Assembly (NCBI RefSeq): GCF_000576635.1
Contig: NZ_AVFL01000007.1
Span: 1-64,000, forward strand
Reading direction: 5' to 3'
From: Skermanella stibiiresistens SB22
GTDB lineage: Bacteria > Pseudomonadota > Alphaproteobacteria > Azospirillales > Azospirillaceae
Length of the DNA stretch: 64,000 bases
Positions within the stretch are counted from its first letter, which is position 1. Every line of letters begins with the position of its first letter. This document shows positions 8,840-17,201 of this stretch, piece by piece. The translations under genes and the position numbers were made by a program. Under the pieces are notes generated by a model, which ran no database searches, was not told where the DNA came from, and was given only the letters and a program-made list of their open reading frames with translations.

Positions 8840-9628
8840 CTATCGGCCGGGGTGCCGGCCCGACACCGCCTTGTCGACGCCGGCGGCGATCACCCGCCAG
8901 CAATGCTCGCCCAGCGCCTTGCGGCTGCCGAAGCGTTCGACATCGACCGGTTCGTGGAACTCGACCCGGACCGTTAGGCGCCCCAGCTTGACCATCTGCC
9001 AGACATGGCCGACCAGTTCCATGTCGCCATACCACGCGTAGAACGGCCGTAGCGCCCGGCCCAGCGGCATGCCGTCGAGGTCGACCGCCGTGATCGACAC
9101 AGGTTGGACGGTGATCGGGCGGTCATCCACGCGAAGCGCCGCGACGCTGAACAAGGCCGTCTTGAACGGCAGGGTGCGGTTGCCGTCGGACGACGTGCCT
9201 TCCGGAAACAGGATCAGGATATCCCCGTCCTCCAGCCGTCCCCGCATGTCGTCCCGATGGGCGCCCGCGTTGCGCGCCTTGCGGTCGACGAACACGGTTT
9301 GCTGGAGCTTCGCCAGCAAGCCGAAGAAGGGCCAGGATCCGACCTCGGTCTTGGCGACGAAGGATCCGGGGATCAGCGACCCCAGGACGATGATGTCCAG
9401 GTACGATGAATGGTTGGAGACGACCAGCGTCGGGCGGCCGAGCCGCGGCTCGCCCACGACCTCCACCCCAAGCCCGAGGATGCGGGTGCAGGCGGCGTGG
9501 TAGACGCGCGGCAGATGGTGGCGCAAGGGCGACCGGAAGCTCACCAGGAGGGCCTGGACGGGCATCAGGACGAGGGTGAACAAGGCGTAGGCCAGCAGAC
9601 GCGCGGCGCCCAGGAACGGCGACCCCAT
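8840..9628 (-). CDS. olsA: lyso-ornithine lipid O-acyltransferase (1-acylglycerol-3-phosphate acyltransferase family)
   Basis: 262-residue membrane-associated PlsC-type acyltransferase. It has an N-terminal hydrophobic segment (LLAYALFTLVLMPVQALLV), the acyltransferase motif HX4D as NHSSYLD, and the glycerol-phosphate-binding FPEGTSSDG. The gene follows olsB on the same strand with 32 bases between; in alphaproteobacteria this pair makes ornithine lipids, membrane lipids used under phosphate limitation. On its own the protein would only be called a PlsC-family member; the olsB neighbour gives the function. The frame extends far upstream inside olsB, but that part is a shadow. Confidence 0.85.
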   Translation of the reverse strand: MGSPFLGAARLLAYALFTLVLMPVQALLVSFRSPLRHHLPRVYHAACTRILGLGVEVVGEPRLGRPTLVVSNHSSYLDIIVLGSLIPGSFVAKTEVGSWPFFGLLAKLQQTVFVDRKARNAGAHRDDMRGRLEDGDILILFPEGTSSDGNRTLPFKTALFSVAALRVDDRPITVQPVSITAVDLDGMPLGRALRPFYAWYGDMELVGHVWQMVKLGRLTVRVEFHEPVDVERFGSRKALGEHCWRVIAAGVDKAVSGRHPGR

Positions 9629-9660
9629 GCGATCGCTGGAACCGACCGCCGACAGGGCAG

Positions 9661-10479
9661 TCAAGAAACCAGCGCCTCCCGGCGGCGCTCGTAATGCTTG
9701 GAGTACTTGTCGGTGATGGTGTCCGTCTTGACCACGACGCAGACATCGGTGGTGTTGAACTGCTCGTCGATCACGGCACCGTCGCCGACATAGCCGCCCA
9801 GGCGCAGGTATCCCTTGATCAGCGGCGGCAGCAGGCCCAGCGCCGCGCGGCCATCGATCTCGCGCTCGTCCATCAGGTCCATCCTGACATGACGCTCCGG
9901 CAGCGCCACCGGCCGCAGGCCCGGCGGCGCCAGATGGTTGTGGTGCAGGTATGACAGCGGCAGGGCGAGCTTCACCGGATCGATGCCCGGCAGGCTGGCG
10001 CAACCGAACATCACGCCGATGTCGTATTGATGGACATAGGCCGCGATCCCACGCCACAGCAGCTGCATGGTCGACCGGCCGCGATACGCCGCGTCGACGC
10101 AGGAACGCCCCAGTTCGAGCACCTCTCCGGCGTACCCGGCCAGAAGCTCGATGTCATACTCGTCGCTGGAATAAAATCGGCCAACCGAACGGGCGGCGTG
10201 GCGGCGGATCAGGCGGTAGGTCCCGATCACTCCGGCGGCGCCGGCGCCACGGTCGTGGTCGATGACCAGGAGATGGTCGCAAACCCGGTCGAACGCGTCG
10301 AAGTCGCGGCGCCGGATCGCCATCTCCGGTGTCGGCTTGGCCGACATCTCGGTGTAGAACACGCGGTAACGCAGCGCCTGGGCGGCGTCGACCTCGGCCG
10401 AGGATTCCGCCAGTCGGACTTCAAGATTGCCGGAGCGCAGATCACTCTGGACAAGCTGATCGATCATGAGGTCGGCCAT
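9661..10479 (-). CDS. olsB: L-ornithine N-alpha-acyltransferase (lyso-ornithine lipid synthase)
   Basis: 272-residue GNAT-like enzyme that transfers a 3-hydroxyacyl group from ACP to ornithine, the first step of ornithine-lipid synthesis. Typical OlsB features: VRLAESSAEVDAAQALRYRVFY at the N-terminus, DHLLVIDH, GTYRLIR, LELGRSCVDAAYRGRSTMQLLWRG and the FGCASLPG stretch, ending with FNTTDVCVVVKTD. I start at MADLMID, where the conserved part begins; an ATG 45 bases upstream is also in frame. It is the first gene of the olsB-olsA pair. Confidence 0.9.
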   Translation of the reverse strand: MADLMIDQLVQSDLRSGNLEVRLAESSAEVDAAQALRYRVFYTEMSAKPTPEMAIRRRDFDAFDRVCDHLLVIDHDRGAGAAGVIGTYRLIRRHAARSVGRFYSSDEYDIELLAGYAGEVLELGRSCVDAAYRGRSTMQLLWRGIAAYVHQYDIGVMFGCASLPGIDPVKLALPLSYLHHNHLAPPGLRPVALPERHVRMDLMDEREIDGRAALGLLPPLIKGYLRLGGYVGDGAVIDEQFNTTDVCVVVKTDTITDKYSKHYERRREALVS

Positions 10480-10892
10480 GCTCTCGCTTGCGGTTCTCGT
10501 GGTTGCACACGCGTGGCCATCCACCGCGGATCCGGCATGCCGCCACCCCTACGCGAGGGTGATCGGCCAAGGAGGCGGGGCGCCACGCCGATGGACGGGT
10601 GCCTCCGGGGGATCGGAACCGCGACCTCGTCATCGTCCAACACGCATACCACAAAGCGCAGGGCTCAGGTCAACCGAGTCATTTATTTGTAACTATTATG
10701 AGTGGTGAAAAGGTCACGGCATGATGCTTGCCACGTGCTTGGTGGTCCTTGCGCGGACCTTGTCCCAATCGGGCACGGAGACAATATCCCAGGTGCCGGA
10801 ACTCGGGGGCCGATCCCCGGACCAAACCCAAGGACGCTCCGCCCGGGGTGGCCGCACCCCGGGATCCTGGAGCATCCGGTCAGGATTGGGCG
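10480..10892. other. 413-bp intergenic stretch between olsB and the MucR-type gene
   Basis: No convincing coding sequence in either direction. It must hold the olsB promoter (read leftward), although I do not see a clear -35/-10, and the 3' region of the MucR gene with the strong hairpin at 10842-10863. An AT-richer patch lies at about 10677-10710. Confidence 0.5.
10842..10863 (-). terminator. strong hairpin downstream of the MucR-family gene
   Basis: CCCGGGGTG (10842-10850), loop GCCG, CACCCCGGG (10855-10863): a perfect 9-bp GC stem about 30 bases past the stop. There is no run of U on either strand, so an intrinsic terminator is plausible but not certain. Confidence 0.4.
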
Positions 10893-11309
10893 TCAGGCGA
10901 CGCCGCGCCGCGCGCGGGTGCCAAGCCCGATCTGCTTGGCGAGCCGGCTGCGCTGCTTGGCGTAGTTGGGCGCGACCATCGGATAGTCGGGCGGCAACTG
11001 CCAGCGGTCGCGGTATTCCTCCGGCGTCATGTCATAGGCGGTCTTCAGATGCCGCTTCAGCATCTTCAGCTTCTTGCCGTCTTCCAGGCAGATAATATAT
11101 TCCGGGGTCACCGACTTCTTGATCGGCACCGCGGGTTGCGGCCGCTCGACCACCGGTACAGGTTCGACACCAACATTTGCAAGCGTCCTGTACACCTGCT
11201 CTATCAGTTGGGGCAGGTCAGAAACGACCACTGTATTGTTGGAAACATGCGCAGCCACGATCTCTGTCGTCAGAGACAACAGCTCGTTGGATGGGGATCC
11301 GGTGTTCAT
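10893..11309 (-). CDS. MucR/Ros-family transcriptional regulator
   Basis: 138-residue DNA-binding protein of the alphaproteobacterial MucR/Ros group, which acts on AT-rich promoters of surface polysaccharide, motility and cell-cycle genes. The zinc-finger region is EYIICLEDGKKLKMLKRHLKT, followed by the family hallmark MTPEEYRDRWQLPPDYPMVAPNYA. The N-terminal MNTGSPSNELLSLTTEIVAAHVSNN segment matches the oligomerisation region of MucR. Only one of the usual two finger cysteines is present (position of the second is Asp/Gly), as in several MucR proteins. GGAG lies 9 bases before the ATG. The AT-rich leader could be an autoregulatory target. Confidence 0.9.
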   Translation of the reverse strand: MNTGSPSNELLSLTTEIVAAHVSNNTVVVSDLPQLIEQVYRTLANVGVEPVPVVERPQPAVPIKKSVTPEYIICLEDGKKLKMLKRHLKTAYDMTPEEYRDRWQLPPDYPMVAPNYAKQRSRLAKQIGLGTRARRGVA

Positions 11310-11399
11310 CTATCTTTGCTCCAGGGGACCGACAAAATGTGATATAAGTCTTCTCCGTCAGCAACGCAATAACGATCTACTGAGAGTGAAGAGCACATT

Positions 11400-11654
11400 T
11401 TGAGCGCAGCAATGTCAGCGGATTACTTCTTGGATATCACAGCGGACGTGTGCCCGTTAACCTTTGTGCGAACCAAGTTGCGGGTTGAGCGGATGGCACC
11501 GGGAGAAACCCTGGAAGTCCGCTTGAATGATGGGGAACCCTTGGAAAACGTCCCTAGGTCGTTGATCGAACTCGGCCATTCGATCGTCGGACCTGAACCT
11601 GAAAATCCCAGTGCTTCCGGGAAAACCTACCGCCTTTGGGTGACCAAGAGTTAA
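11400..11654 (+). CDS. TusA-family sulfurtransferase-like protein
   Basis: 84-residue SirA/TusA-like protein with the two-layer fold motif DITADVCPLTFVRTKLRVERMAPGE; the Cys of the CP motif is the persulfide carrier in family members. TusA proteins relay sulfur for tRNA thiolation, molybdenum cofactor or other targets; this one is stand-alone. Two starts are possible: TTG at 11400, with GAAGAG 6 bases upstream, and ATG at 11412, with a poor site. I kept the TTG because of its ribosome site. The 3' end overlaps convergent rimI by 4 bases. Confidence 0.8.
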   Translation: MSAAMSADYFLDITADVCPLTFVRTKLRVERMAPGETLEVRLNDGEPLENVPRSLIELGHSIVGPEPENPSASGKTYRLWVTKS

Positions 11655-12157
11655 CTTTGGTTCGTATTAACCTGGAATAATTCCAACTTCATCACCAATG
11701 CCGAAATGAAGCCATCTATTCGGCGATAATAGTTTGGTCTACGACCAATTTCGGCGAATTCATGGTGGCGATACAGGCGCTTGGCCGCCGCGTTATCTTC
11801 GGCGACTTCCAGGAACATCGCCTCCGCGCCCGCCGTCCGCGCCATTTCCAAGGCCGCGCGCAACAGCAGCGCGCCAGCGCCGCGACCACGCGTCGCGGGC
11901 TCGACGCCCAGCGTGATGATCTCGGCTTCCCCGGCGGCGACGCGGACCATCACGAAACCCACGGGAAGCGACGCCCCGTCCGCCTGGCTGTCTCCTGGGC
12001 GGTCCTTCGGATCCGTGGCGGCCAAAAAGACGAACACCCCCATGGTTTCCAGCAAGCGACCAAACGCCGCGGCGCTCCACGGCTCGTCCGGAAAGCAGCG
12101 GGAATGGAGGGTTTCGAGGATCTCGAGGTCGGGAAGCCCCGCTGGCCGGACCTTCAT
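11651..12157 (-). CDS. rimI: ribosomal protein bS18-alanine N-acetyltransferase (GNAT)
   Basis: 168-residue GNAT acetyltransferase. The acetyl-CoA loop is visible as VEPATRGRGAGALLL, followed by FLEVAEDNAAAKRLYRHHEFAEIGRRPNYY, a RimI hallmark. It acetylates the N-terminal alanine of ribosomal protein S18. Its start overlaps the tsaB stop (ATGA), the usual tsaB-rimI arrangement. A roughly 20-residue insertion (ATDPKDRPGDSQADGASLP) sits between two strands of the fold. The C-terminus (VMKLELFQVNTNQS) is AT-rich in its coding. Confidence 0.88.
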   Translation of the reverse strand: MKVRPAGLPDLEILETLHSRCFPDEPWSAAAFGRLLETMGVFVFLAATDPKDRPGDSQADGASLPVGFVMVRVAAGEAEIITLGVEPATRGRGAGALLLRAALEMARTAGAEAMFLEVAEDNAAAKRLYRHHEFAEIGRRPNYYRRIDGFISALVMKLELFQVNTNQS

Positions 12158-12840
12158 CGCGGCTTCGCCGCGGGCAGGGTGACGTCGGGCGGGCGCAGGT
12201 AGAACGGCCGCGGCGGGCCGTCGGCGGCGCTGGCGAAGCCGCGCTCCGCCACCAGGGCGGCGACATCGGCGGCGTCGGGCAAGCCGGGTCCGGCGGCGAA
12301 GCGGAGGCCGGCGGCGTCCTGGAGGCCCCGTGCCTCGAGAGCCATCCTCAACCTGACGGCGGCGTCCCCGGCGATCAGCGTCGGACAGTCCGGAACCGCG
12401 AAGGCGTCCGGCCTGATCGAGCGCGGCTGATCGGCTAGTTTCATGTCGTTATCGAATGATTGTATGAAAATATCCTCTCGCCGGGATTCGACCGCGACGA
12501 CGACGGCGCGTCCCAGCCGCTCCTCCGGCGGGATGCCATGGCCCACCGCCTCGAAGGTGGTGACGCCGACCAGCGGCAGACCCGACGCCAGCGCCAGGCC
12601 GCGCGCGGCCGCCAGCCCGATCCGCAGGCCGGTGAACGCCCCAGGCCCGATCGTGACGCCAAGGCCGTCGAGATCCTGGAAACCGACGCCCGCCTCGGCC
12701 ATGACCTCCTGGACCATGGGCACCATGATCTCGGACTGCCCCCTGTCCATCGCGGCGAAGCGCCGGGCGACGATCGCGCCATCGCGCCAGAGCGCCACCG
12801 AGCAGGCGCCCGTGGCGCTGTCCATGCCAAGGATCCTCAT
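12154..12840 (-). CDS. tsaB: tRNA threonylcarbamoyladenosine biosynthesis protein TsaB
   Basis: 228-residue ASKHA-fold protein, partner of TsaD/TsaE in making t6A37 of ANN-decoding tRNAs. Visible: ILGMDSATGACSVAL at the N-terminus, the conserved GLGVTIGPGAFTGLRIGLAAARGLAL stretch and a divergent C-terminal half. The ATG at 12840 is preferred over a TTG 9 bases upstream because it begins exactly at the conserved MRILGMD and has GGTGG before it. Coupled to rimI by a 4-base overlap. Confidence 0.93.
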   Translation of the reverse strand: MRILGMDSATGACSVALWRDGAIVARRFAAMDRGQSEIMVPMVQEVMAEAGVGFQDLDGLGVTIGPGAFTGLRIGLAAARGLALASGLPLVGVTTFEAVGHGIPPEERLGRAVVVAVESRREDIFIQSFDNDMKLADQPRSIRPDAFAVPDCPTLIAGDAAVRLRMALEARGLQDAAGLRFAAGPGLPDAADVAALVAERGFASAADGPPRPFYLRPPDVTLPAAKPR

Positions 12841-12923
12841 GACCACCAATTCCCATCCGACATGCTAAACAAGATCTTGGGCATCCTTCTTTGTTCGACC
12901 AGCCACCCGTCGCGGGGAACCTC

Positions 12924-13469
12924 ATGACGTTGTTAGAGATCGCGCTACCCAATGTCGATATCGACCTCGCCTACGCCACCCCGGCCAATATCACCGGCCG
13001 GACGATCTACCGGCGGGCCATCTGCCTGCTGCATCCCGACGCCGCGACCGCCCTCGCCCGCGCCGCCGATCTCGCGGCGGGCCAGGGTTGCCGGCTCAGG
13101 GTCTACGATGCGTTCCGCCCGGTGGAGGCGCAGTGGCTGCTGTGGCGCGCCTTCCCGGATCCGGAGTTCATCGCCGACCCACGCCTGGGCTCGACCCACG
13201 CGCGCGGCGCCGCCGTCGACCTGACGCTGTGCGGCGGCGACGGCGTCCCGCTGGACATGGGCACCCCCTTCGACGACCTGACCGCGCTGTCGCACCATGG
13301 CTCGACGGCGGTATCCGCCGAGGCGCAGGCCAACCGCAGCCGGCTGCTCGGCATCATGGCGGCGGCCGGCTGGGAGCACTACGCGTCCGAATGGTGGCAC
13401 TACCAGTTGCCGAGGGTCGAGCGCTATCCGCTGCTGTGGGACAGTGGCGCCGGTTCCCGCATGATGTGA
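12924..13469 (+). CDS. VanX/DdpX-type D-Ala-D-Ala dipeptidase
   Basis: 181-residue zinc dipeptidase of the VanX family (M15D). The zinc motif SxHxxGxAxD is present as STHARGAAVDLTL and the catalytic Glu with third-ligand His as SEWWHYQL; the arginine segment RVYDAFRPVEAQWLLW is also conserved. GGGGAA precedes the ATG by 4 bases. Outside vancomycin clusters, such enzymes probably salvage D-Ala-D-Ala from peptidoglycan turnover. No vanH/vanA ligase lies nearby, so resistance is not suggested. I see no signal peptide, which implies a cytoplasmic enzyme. Confidence 0.9.
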   Translation: MTLLEIALPNVDIDLAYATPANITGRTIYRRAICLLHPDAATALARAADLAAGQGCRLRVYDAFRPVEAQWLLWRAFPDPEFIADPRLGSTHARGAAVDLTLCGGDGVPLDMGTPFDDLTALSHHGSTAVSAEAQANRSRLLGIMAAAGWEHYASEWWHYQLPRVERYPLLWDSGAGSRMM

Positions 13470-13659
13470 GGTCCGCGAAGCCTTGGATTTGTGATACCGC
13501 CGGACCACACCCCCGGGCTCTCGGCGCCACCAGCCACCCCTTTCGGCGCTGCGAACTTGTTGGCGGACTCCATTTGTGTCACAGAAGAACGAGGCACGGC
13601 ATCGGATCGCTTGCCGAAGTTCCGGGCCCAAGTTCCGGGAGGCCGCCCGCGGGAGACGC

Positions 13660-14760
13660 ATGGTCTTGAAGCTGTTCCAATCGGCGATGACGGTCCGTCG
13701 GATCGCCTGGGGGCTCGCCGTCTTCCTGATCAGCGTCTTCCTGACCCCGCTGGCCGGCGCGGACGCCCGGGCCGATGTCCCCAACCAGGGCGAGGGCGCC
13801 GTCATCTTCGCCTATGGCCGGTTCGGCGAGGACCAGTACACGTCGACCAGCATCGGGCTCGACCAGTTCGAGCAGCATCTGGCGGAGCTGTCCGGTGGCG
13901 GCTACGCGGTGCTGCCCTTGACGGTGATCCTCGACGCGTTGCGCGGCGGCTCTCCCCTGCCTGACCGCGCCGTGGCGCTGACCATCGACGACGCCCACCG
14001 CTCCGCCTACCAGGAGGCTTTTCCCCGCCTGAGACAGGCGGGATTGCCGTTCACCCTGTTCGTGGCGTCCGATCCGATCGACGCCGGCGCCGAGAGCCAC
14101 ATGACCTGGACGCAGGTCCGCGAGATGGCGCGGGCGGGCGCCACCATCGGCGCGCTGCCCGCCGCCGGACTGTCCATGCCCCAACGCGCTCCGCGGGAGA
14201 ACGCGGCGGACCTGACGCGGGGGGTGGAGCGGATCGAGGCGGAATTGGGTGTCAGGCCGACCTTGCTGGCCTATCCGTTCGGCAGCCACAGTCTGGCCGC
14301 GCGCGATTTGGCGCGGCGCCAAGGGTTCACGGCCGCTGTCACCCAATCGTCCGGAGTGGCGCACGCGCGGTCCGACATGCTGGCGCTACCGCGTTTCTTC
14401 ATGAACGAGTCGTTCGGCGGCATCGACCGTTTCCGGCTGGCGGCCAGCGCGCTGCCGCTCCAAGTCGCCGACGTGACGCCGGCCGAACCGATGCTGGTCC
14501 AGAACCCGCCCAGTGTCGGCTTCACGGTGATGGGCGGGCTGAACGATTTGGACCGGCACGGCCTGGACCGGCTGGCCTGCTTCGTGTCGGGCCAGGGCCG
14601 GACCGGGCTGGAGCGGCTGGACGACAACCGCGTCGAACTGCGGATCGCCGAGGAGATGCCACCTGGGCGCACCCGGCTGAACTGCACGCTGCCGGCGGCC
14701 GACGGCCGCTGGCGCTGGTTCGGCATGCAGTTCCTGGTGCCGGAGCAGCCAGCCCAGTAA
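13660..14760 (+). CDS. polysaccharide-deacetylase-like (NodB fold) secreted protein, catalytic motif degraded
   Basis: 366-residue exported protein. GGGAG stands 5 bases before the chosen ATG, and the signal segment IAWGLAVFLISVFLTPLAGADARA follows. The NodB-like barrel shows motif 1 as ALTIDDAHRS (two Asp retained), AYPFGSHS (motif 3), and a tail domain of about 120 residues. Motif 2, normally H(S/T)xxxH for the metal, reads GATIGALPAAGLSMPQ, so both histidine ligands are absent. Hence it may bind rather than deacetylate glycans, or use another metal arrangement. The C-terminal half (from about 270) is a beta-rich region I do not recognise. No neighbouring polysaccharide genes. Confidence 0.75.
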   Translation: MVLKLFQSAMTVRRIAWGLAVFLISVFLTPLAGADARADVPNQGEGAVIFAYGRFGEDQYTSTSIGLDQFEQHLAELSGGGYAVLPLTVILDALRGGSPLPDRAVALTIDDAHRSAYQEAFPRLRQAGLPFTLFVASDPIDAGAESHMTWTQVREMARAGATIGALPAAGLSMPQRAPRENAADLTRGVERIEAELGVRPTLLAYPFGSHSLAARDLARRQGFTAAVTQSSGVAHARSDMLALPRFFMNESFGGIDRFRLAASALPLQVADVTPAEPMLVQNPPSVGFTVMGGLNDLDRHGLDRLACFVSGQGRTGLERLDDNRVELRIAEEMPPGRTRLNCTLPAADGRWRWFGMQFLVPEQPAQ

Positions 14761-14766
14761 GCCTTG

Positions 14767-15324
14767 TCAGTAGGCCGCGTTCTGGCGAACCTCGACGACT
14801 TCCGGGATATAGTGCCGGAGCATGTTCTCGATGCCGGCCTTCAGGGTCGCGGTCGAACTGGGACAGCCGGCGCACGACCCCTTCATGTTGAGGTAGACGA
14901 TGCCGTCCTCGAAGCCCTGGAAGGTGATGTCGCCCCCGTCCTGGGCCACCGCTGGCCGCACCCGGGTGTCGAGCAGCTCCTTGATCTGGGCGACGATCTC
15001 GTCGTCGTCCTCGTGCGCCGCATTGTCGTCGGCCGCGGCCTCGTTGATCACGGGACGCCCGGCCGTGAAATGCTCCATGATGACGCCCAGGATCGAGGGC
15101 TTCAGCAGGTACCAGTCGCGGTCGCCGCCCTTGGTGATCGTGACGAAGTCGGCGCCGAGGAAGACGCCGCTTACCCCGTCGATCTCGAAGAGCCGTTGCG
15201 CCAATGGCGAACGGACAGCATCCTCGGGTGTCGGAAAGTCGGCGGTGCCCCGCCCCAGGACATCGCGTCCCGGCAGGAATTTCAGGGTCGCCGGGTTCGG
15301 CGTCTGCTCTGTCTGAATGAACAT
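14767..15324 (-). CDS. NifU-like / Nfu1-type iron-sulfur cluster carrier
   Basis: 185-residue Fe-S scaffold/carrier with the two-domain mitochondrial-Nfu1 layout: an N-terminal Nfu_N domain (FIQTEQTPNPATLKFLPG) and a C-terminal NifU-like domain with the cluster motif CAGC (Cys151, Cys154) after IVYLNMKGS. GGAG lies 6 bases upstream of the ATG. It delivers [4Fe-4S] clusters to apoproteins; the window encodes several clients (formate dehydrogenase subunits), but it is about 13 kb away from them. Divergent from the cyclase gene; convergent with the deacetylase-like gene. Confidence 0.93.
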   Translation of the reverse strand: MFIQTEQTPNPATLKFLPGRDVLGRGTADFPTPEDAVRSPLAQRLFEIDGVSGVFLGADFVTITKGGDRDWYLLKPSILGVIMEHFTAGRPVINEAAADDNAAHEDDDEIVAQIKELLDTRVRPAVAQDGGDITFQGFEDGIVYLNMKGSCAGCPSSTATLKAGIENMLRHYIPEVVEVRQNAAY

Positions 15325-15433
15325 GTATGTCTCCTTCCCACCAACATCACTGGCGAGCTCTTCCGAAAGTGGGCAGGATCATGCCCGAGATCAAGCGGAT
15401 CACGCGCCGGCGAAAGGATGGCATCGCGTCGCC

Positions 15434-16687
15434 ATGACCACAGAACCCTCTTGTGAGGCGACCCTGAGCCGGATCGAGCTGATCGATTGGCTGATGGAGG
15501 ACGGCCGAAGCGCCGCCGGGATTTCGGCCCTGATGGATGCCTTCTGCGACAGGCTGATCCAGGGCGGGGTGCCGCTGTACCGCGCCGCGTGGCAGGTCCG
15601 CATGCTCCACCCGCAGATCCGCGGCATCTCGTTCAATTGGCGGCGGGGCCGCGATCAGGTCGAGGAAATCGAGCGCGAGCACGGCACGGAGCTTCGGCCG
15701 GAATACCTGAACAGCCCGATCGGCGCGATCATCGAGGGCGGCGCCGACGCCATGCGCTACCGGATCGAGCAGCTGGAGCCGCCCTATCCCTACGCCATCC
15801 TGGAGGACATCAAGGCGCAGGGCGGCACCGACTATGTCGCCATGCCGATGCGGTTCTCGACCGGCAGGCTGAACGTCGCGACCTGGGCGTCCAACAAGCC
15901 GGGCGGCTTCAGCGCCGACCAACTGACGCTGATCTACGACGTGATGCCGGCGCTGTCGACGGTGCTCGAGACCATGGCGCTGCGCCGGCTGGCGGTCAAC
16001 GTGCTGGACACCTATGTCGGGCGCGAGGCGGGATCGCGCATCCTGTCCGGCGACATCCGGCGCGGCACCGGCGAGACCCTGCGCGCCGTGCTGTGGTACT
16101 GCGACCTGCGCGGCTTCACCAGCTTGGCCGACCGTTTGCCCCTGGCCGACCTGATCGGCTTGCTGAACGGCTATTTCGAGATCATGGCCGGCGTCGTCCA
16201 GGCGCGCGGCGGCGAGATCCTGAAATTCATCGGCGACGCCATGCTGGCGATCTTCCCGCTGCCCGACGGCGTCGAACCAGACGCCAAGGTCCATGACGCG
16301 CTGGACGCGGCGCTGGAGGCGGTCGGCCAGATGGAGACCCGCAACCGCGAACTCCAGGCCTGGGGCCTGCCAACCCTGAAGGCGGGCATCGCGATGCATG
16401 TCGGCGATGTCATGTACGGCAATATCGGGGCGCCCGACCGGCTGGACTTCACCGTCATCGGGCCGGCGGTCAATCTGGTCAGCCGGATCGAGGGCCTATG
16501 TGCCGAGCTGGGCCGCCCCATTCTGACGTCCGAGGCCTTCGCCGCCGTCTGCCCGCCCCGCCTGACCTCGCTGGGCCACCATCCGGTCAAGGGCCTGCGC
16601 GAACAGATCCAGGTGTTCGGGCCGACGGCCATGGCCCTGTCCGAGGCCGCCAACCTGGAGACCGCGGGTTCGGGGGCTCCCGGCTGA
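15434..16687 (+). CDS. class III adenylate/guanylate cyclase with N-terminal sensor-like region
   Basis: 417-residue soluble cyclase. Residues 1-190 form an uncharacterised, possibly GAF-like sensory region (GISALMDAFCDRLIQGGVPLYRAAWQVRMLHPQ), with no membrane helices. The catalytic domain from about 215 holds both metal aspartates, WYCDLRGFTS (Asp224) and ILKFIGDAMLAIF (Asp268), and the family GVDMHVGDV-like segment AMHVGDVMYGNIG. This architecture is common and expanded in Rhodospirillales and rhizobia. The start ATG is preceded by a weak ribosome site; upstream codons overlap the divergent nfu promoter region. Confidence 0.9.
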   Translation: MTTEPSCEATLSRIELIDWLMEDGRSAAGISALMDAFCDRLIQGGVPLYRAAWQVRMLHPQIRGISFNWRRGRDQVEEIEREHGTELRPEYLNSPIGAIIEGGADAMRYRIEQLEPPYPYAILEDIKAQGGTDYVAMPMRFSTGRLNVATWASNKPGGFSADQLTLIYDVMPALSTVLETMALRRLAVNVLDTYVGREAGSRILSGDIRRGTGETLRAVLWYCDLRGFTSLADRLPLADLIGLLNGYFEIMAGVVQARGGEILKFIGDAMLAIFPLPDGVEPDAKVHDALDAALEAVGQMETRNRELQAWGLPTLKAGIAMHVGDVMYGNIGAPDRLDFTVIGPAVNLVSRIEGLCAELGRPILTSEAFAAVCPPRLTSLGHHPVKGLREQIQVFGPTAMALSEAANLETAGSGAPG

Positions 16688-16711
16688 CCCGAACCAAACG
16701 AACGACCGGGC

Positions 16712-17200
16712 TCAGGTGATCAGGTCGAGCTGTTCGCGCCTCAGGCTGCCGGGCACCAGGGTCAGGGGGATGCGCAGCTTGGCCACCCCCTTGCCGGCCA
16801 GATGGCTGACCAGCGGGCCGGGACCCTCGGGGCCGGTGCCGGCGGCGAGCACCAGGATGGAGATCGACGGCTCCTCGTTGATCAGGGCCAGCAGCTCGTC
16901 GCGGCGCTCGCCCTCGCGGACATAGAGGATCGGCAGGGTGCCGGTGATCTCGTTGACCTGCTTGGCGTGGCGCTGGAGCACCTGCTCGGCCTCGGTCCGG
17001 CGCTCCTCGCGCATGATGTCCTCGACCGCGATCCAGTGCTGGAAGTCGCTGGGCTCCATCACGTAGAGCAGCGCCACCCGGCCGCCGGTGTTGCGCGCCC
17101 GGAGACACGCGTAGGTCAGCGCGATGTTCAGCTCCTCGCTGTCGTCGACCACCACCAGGAAGATGCGCTGATAGGGTGCCGGAACCGCGGAATCGCTCAT
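16712..17200 (-). CDS. universal stress protein UspA family
   Basis: 162-residue Usp-domain protein: FLVVVDDSEELNIALTYACLRAR at the N-terminus and a C-terminal ILVLAAGTGPEGPGPLVSHLAGK that stands in for the ATP-binding G-2x-G-9x-G(S/T) motif in altered form. It is the last gene of the leftward TSUP - TIGR02186 - Usp operon, 1 base after the preceding stop. A role in stress linked to that transporter is inference. Confidence 0.85.
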   Translation of the reverse strand: MSDSAVPAPYQRIFLVVVDDSEELNIALTYACLRARNTGGRVALLYVMEPSDFQHWIAVEDIMREERRTEAEQVLQRHAKQVNEITGTLPILYVREGERRDELLALINEEPSISILVLAAGTGPEGPGPLVSHLAGKGVAKLRIPLTLVPGSLRREQLDLIT

Positions 17201-17201
17201 G

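Noticed and set aside
8840-10057. 405-residue olsA reading
   Set aside because: The extra N-terminus lies over olsB and is out of its frame; the acyltransferase begins at 9628.
12924-13469. Vancomycin resistance from the VanX-like gene
   Set aside because: No vanH/vanA-type ligase nearby; lone VanX-like enzymes are common in Gram-negatives.
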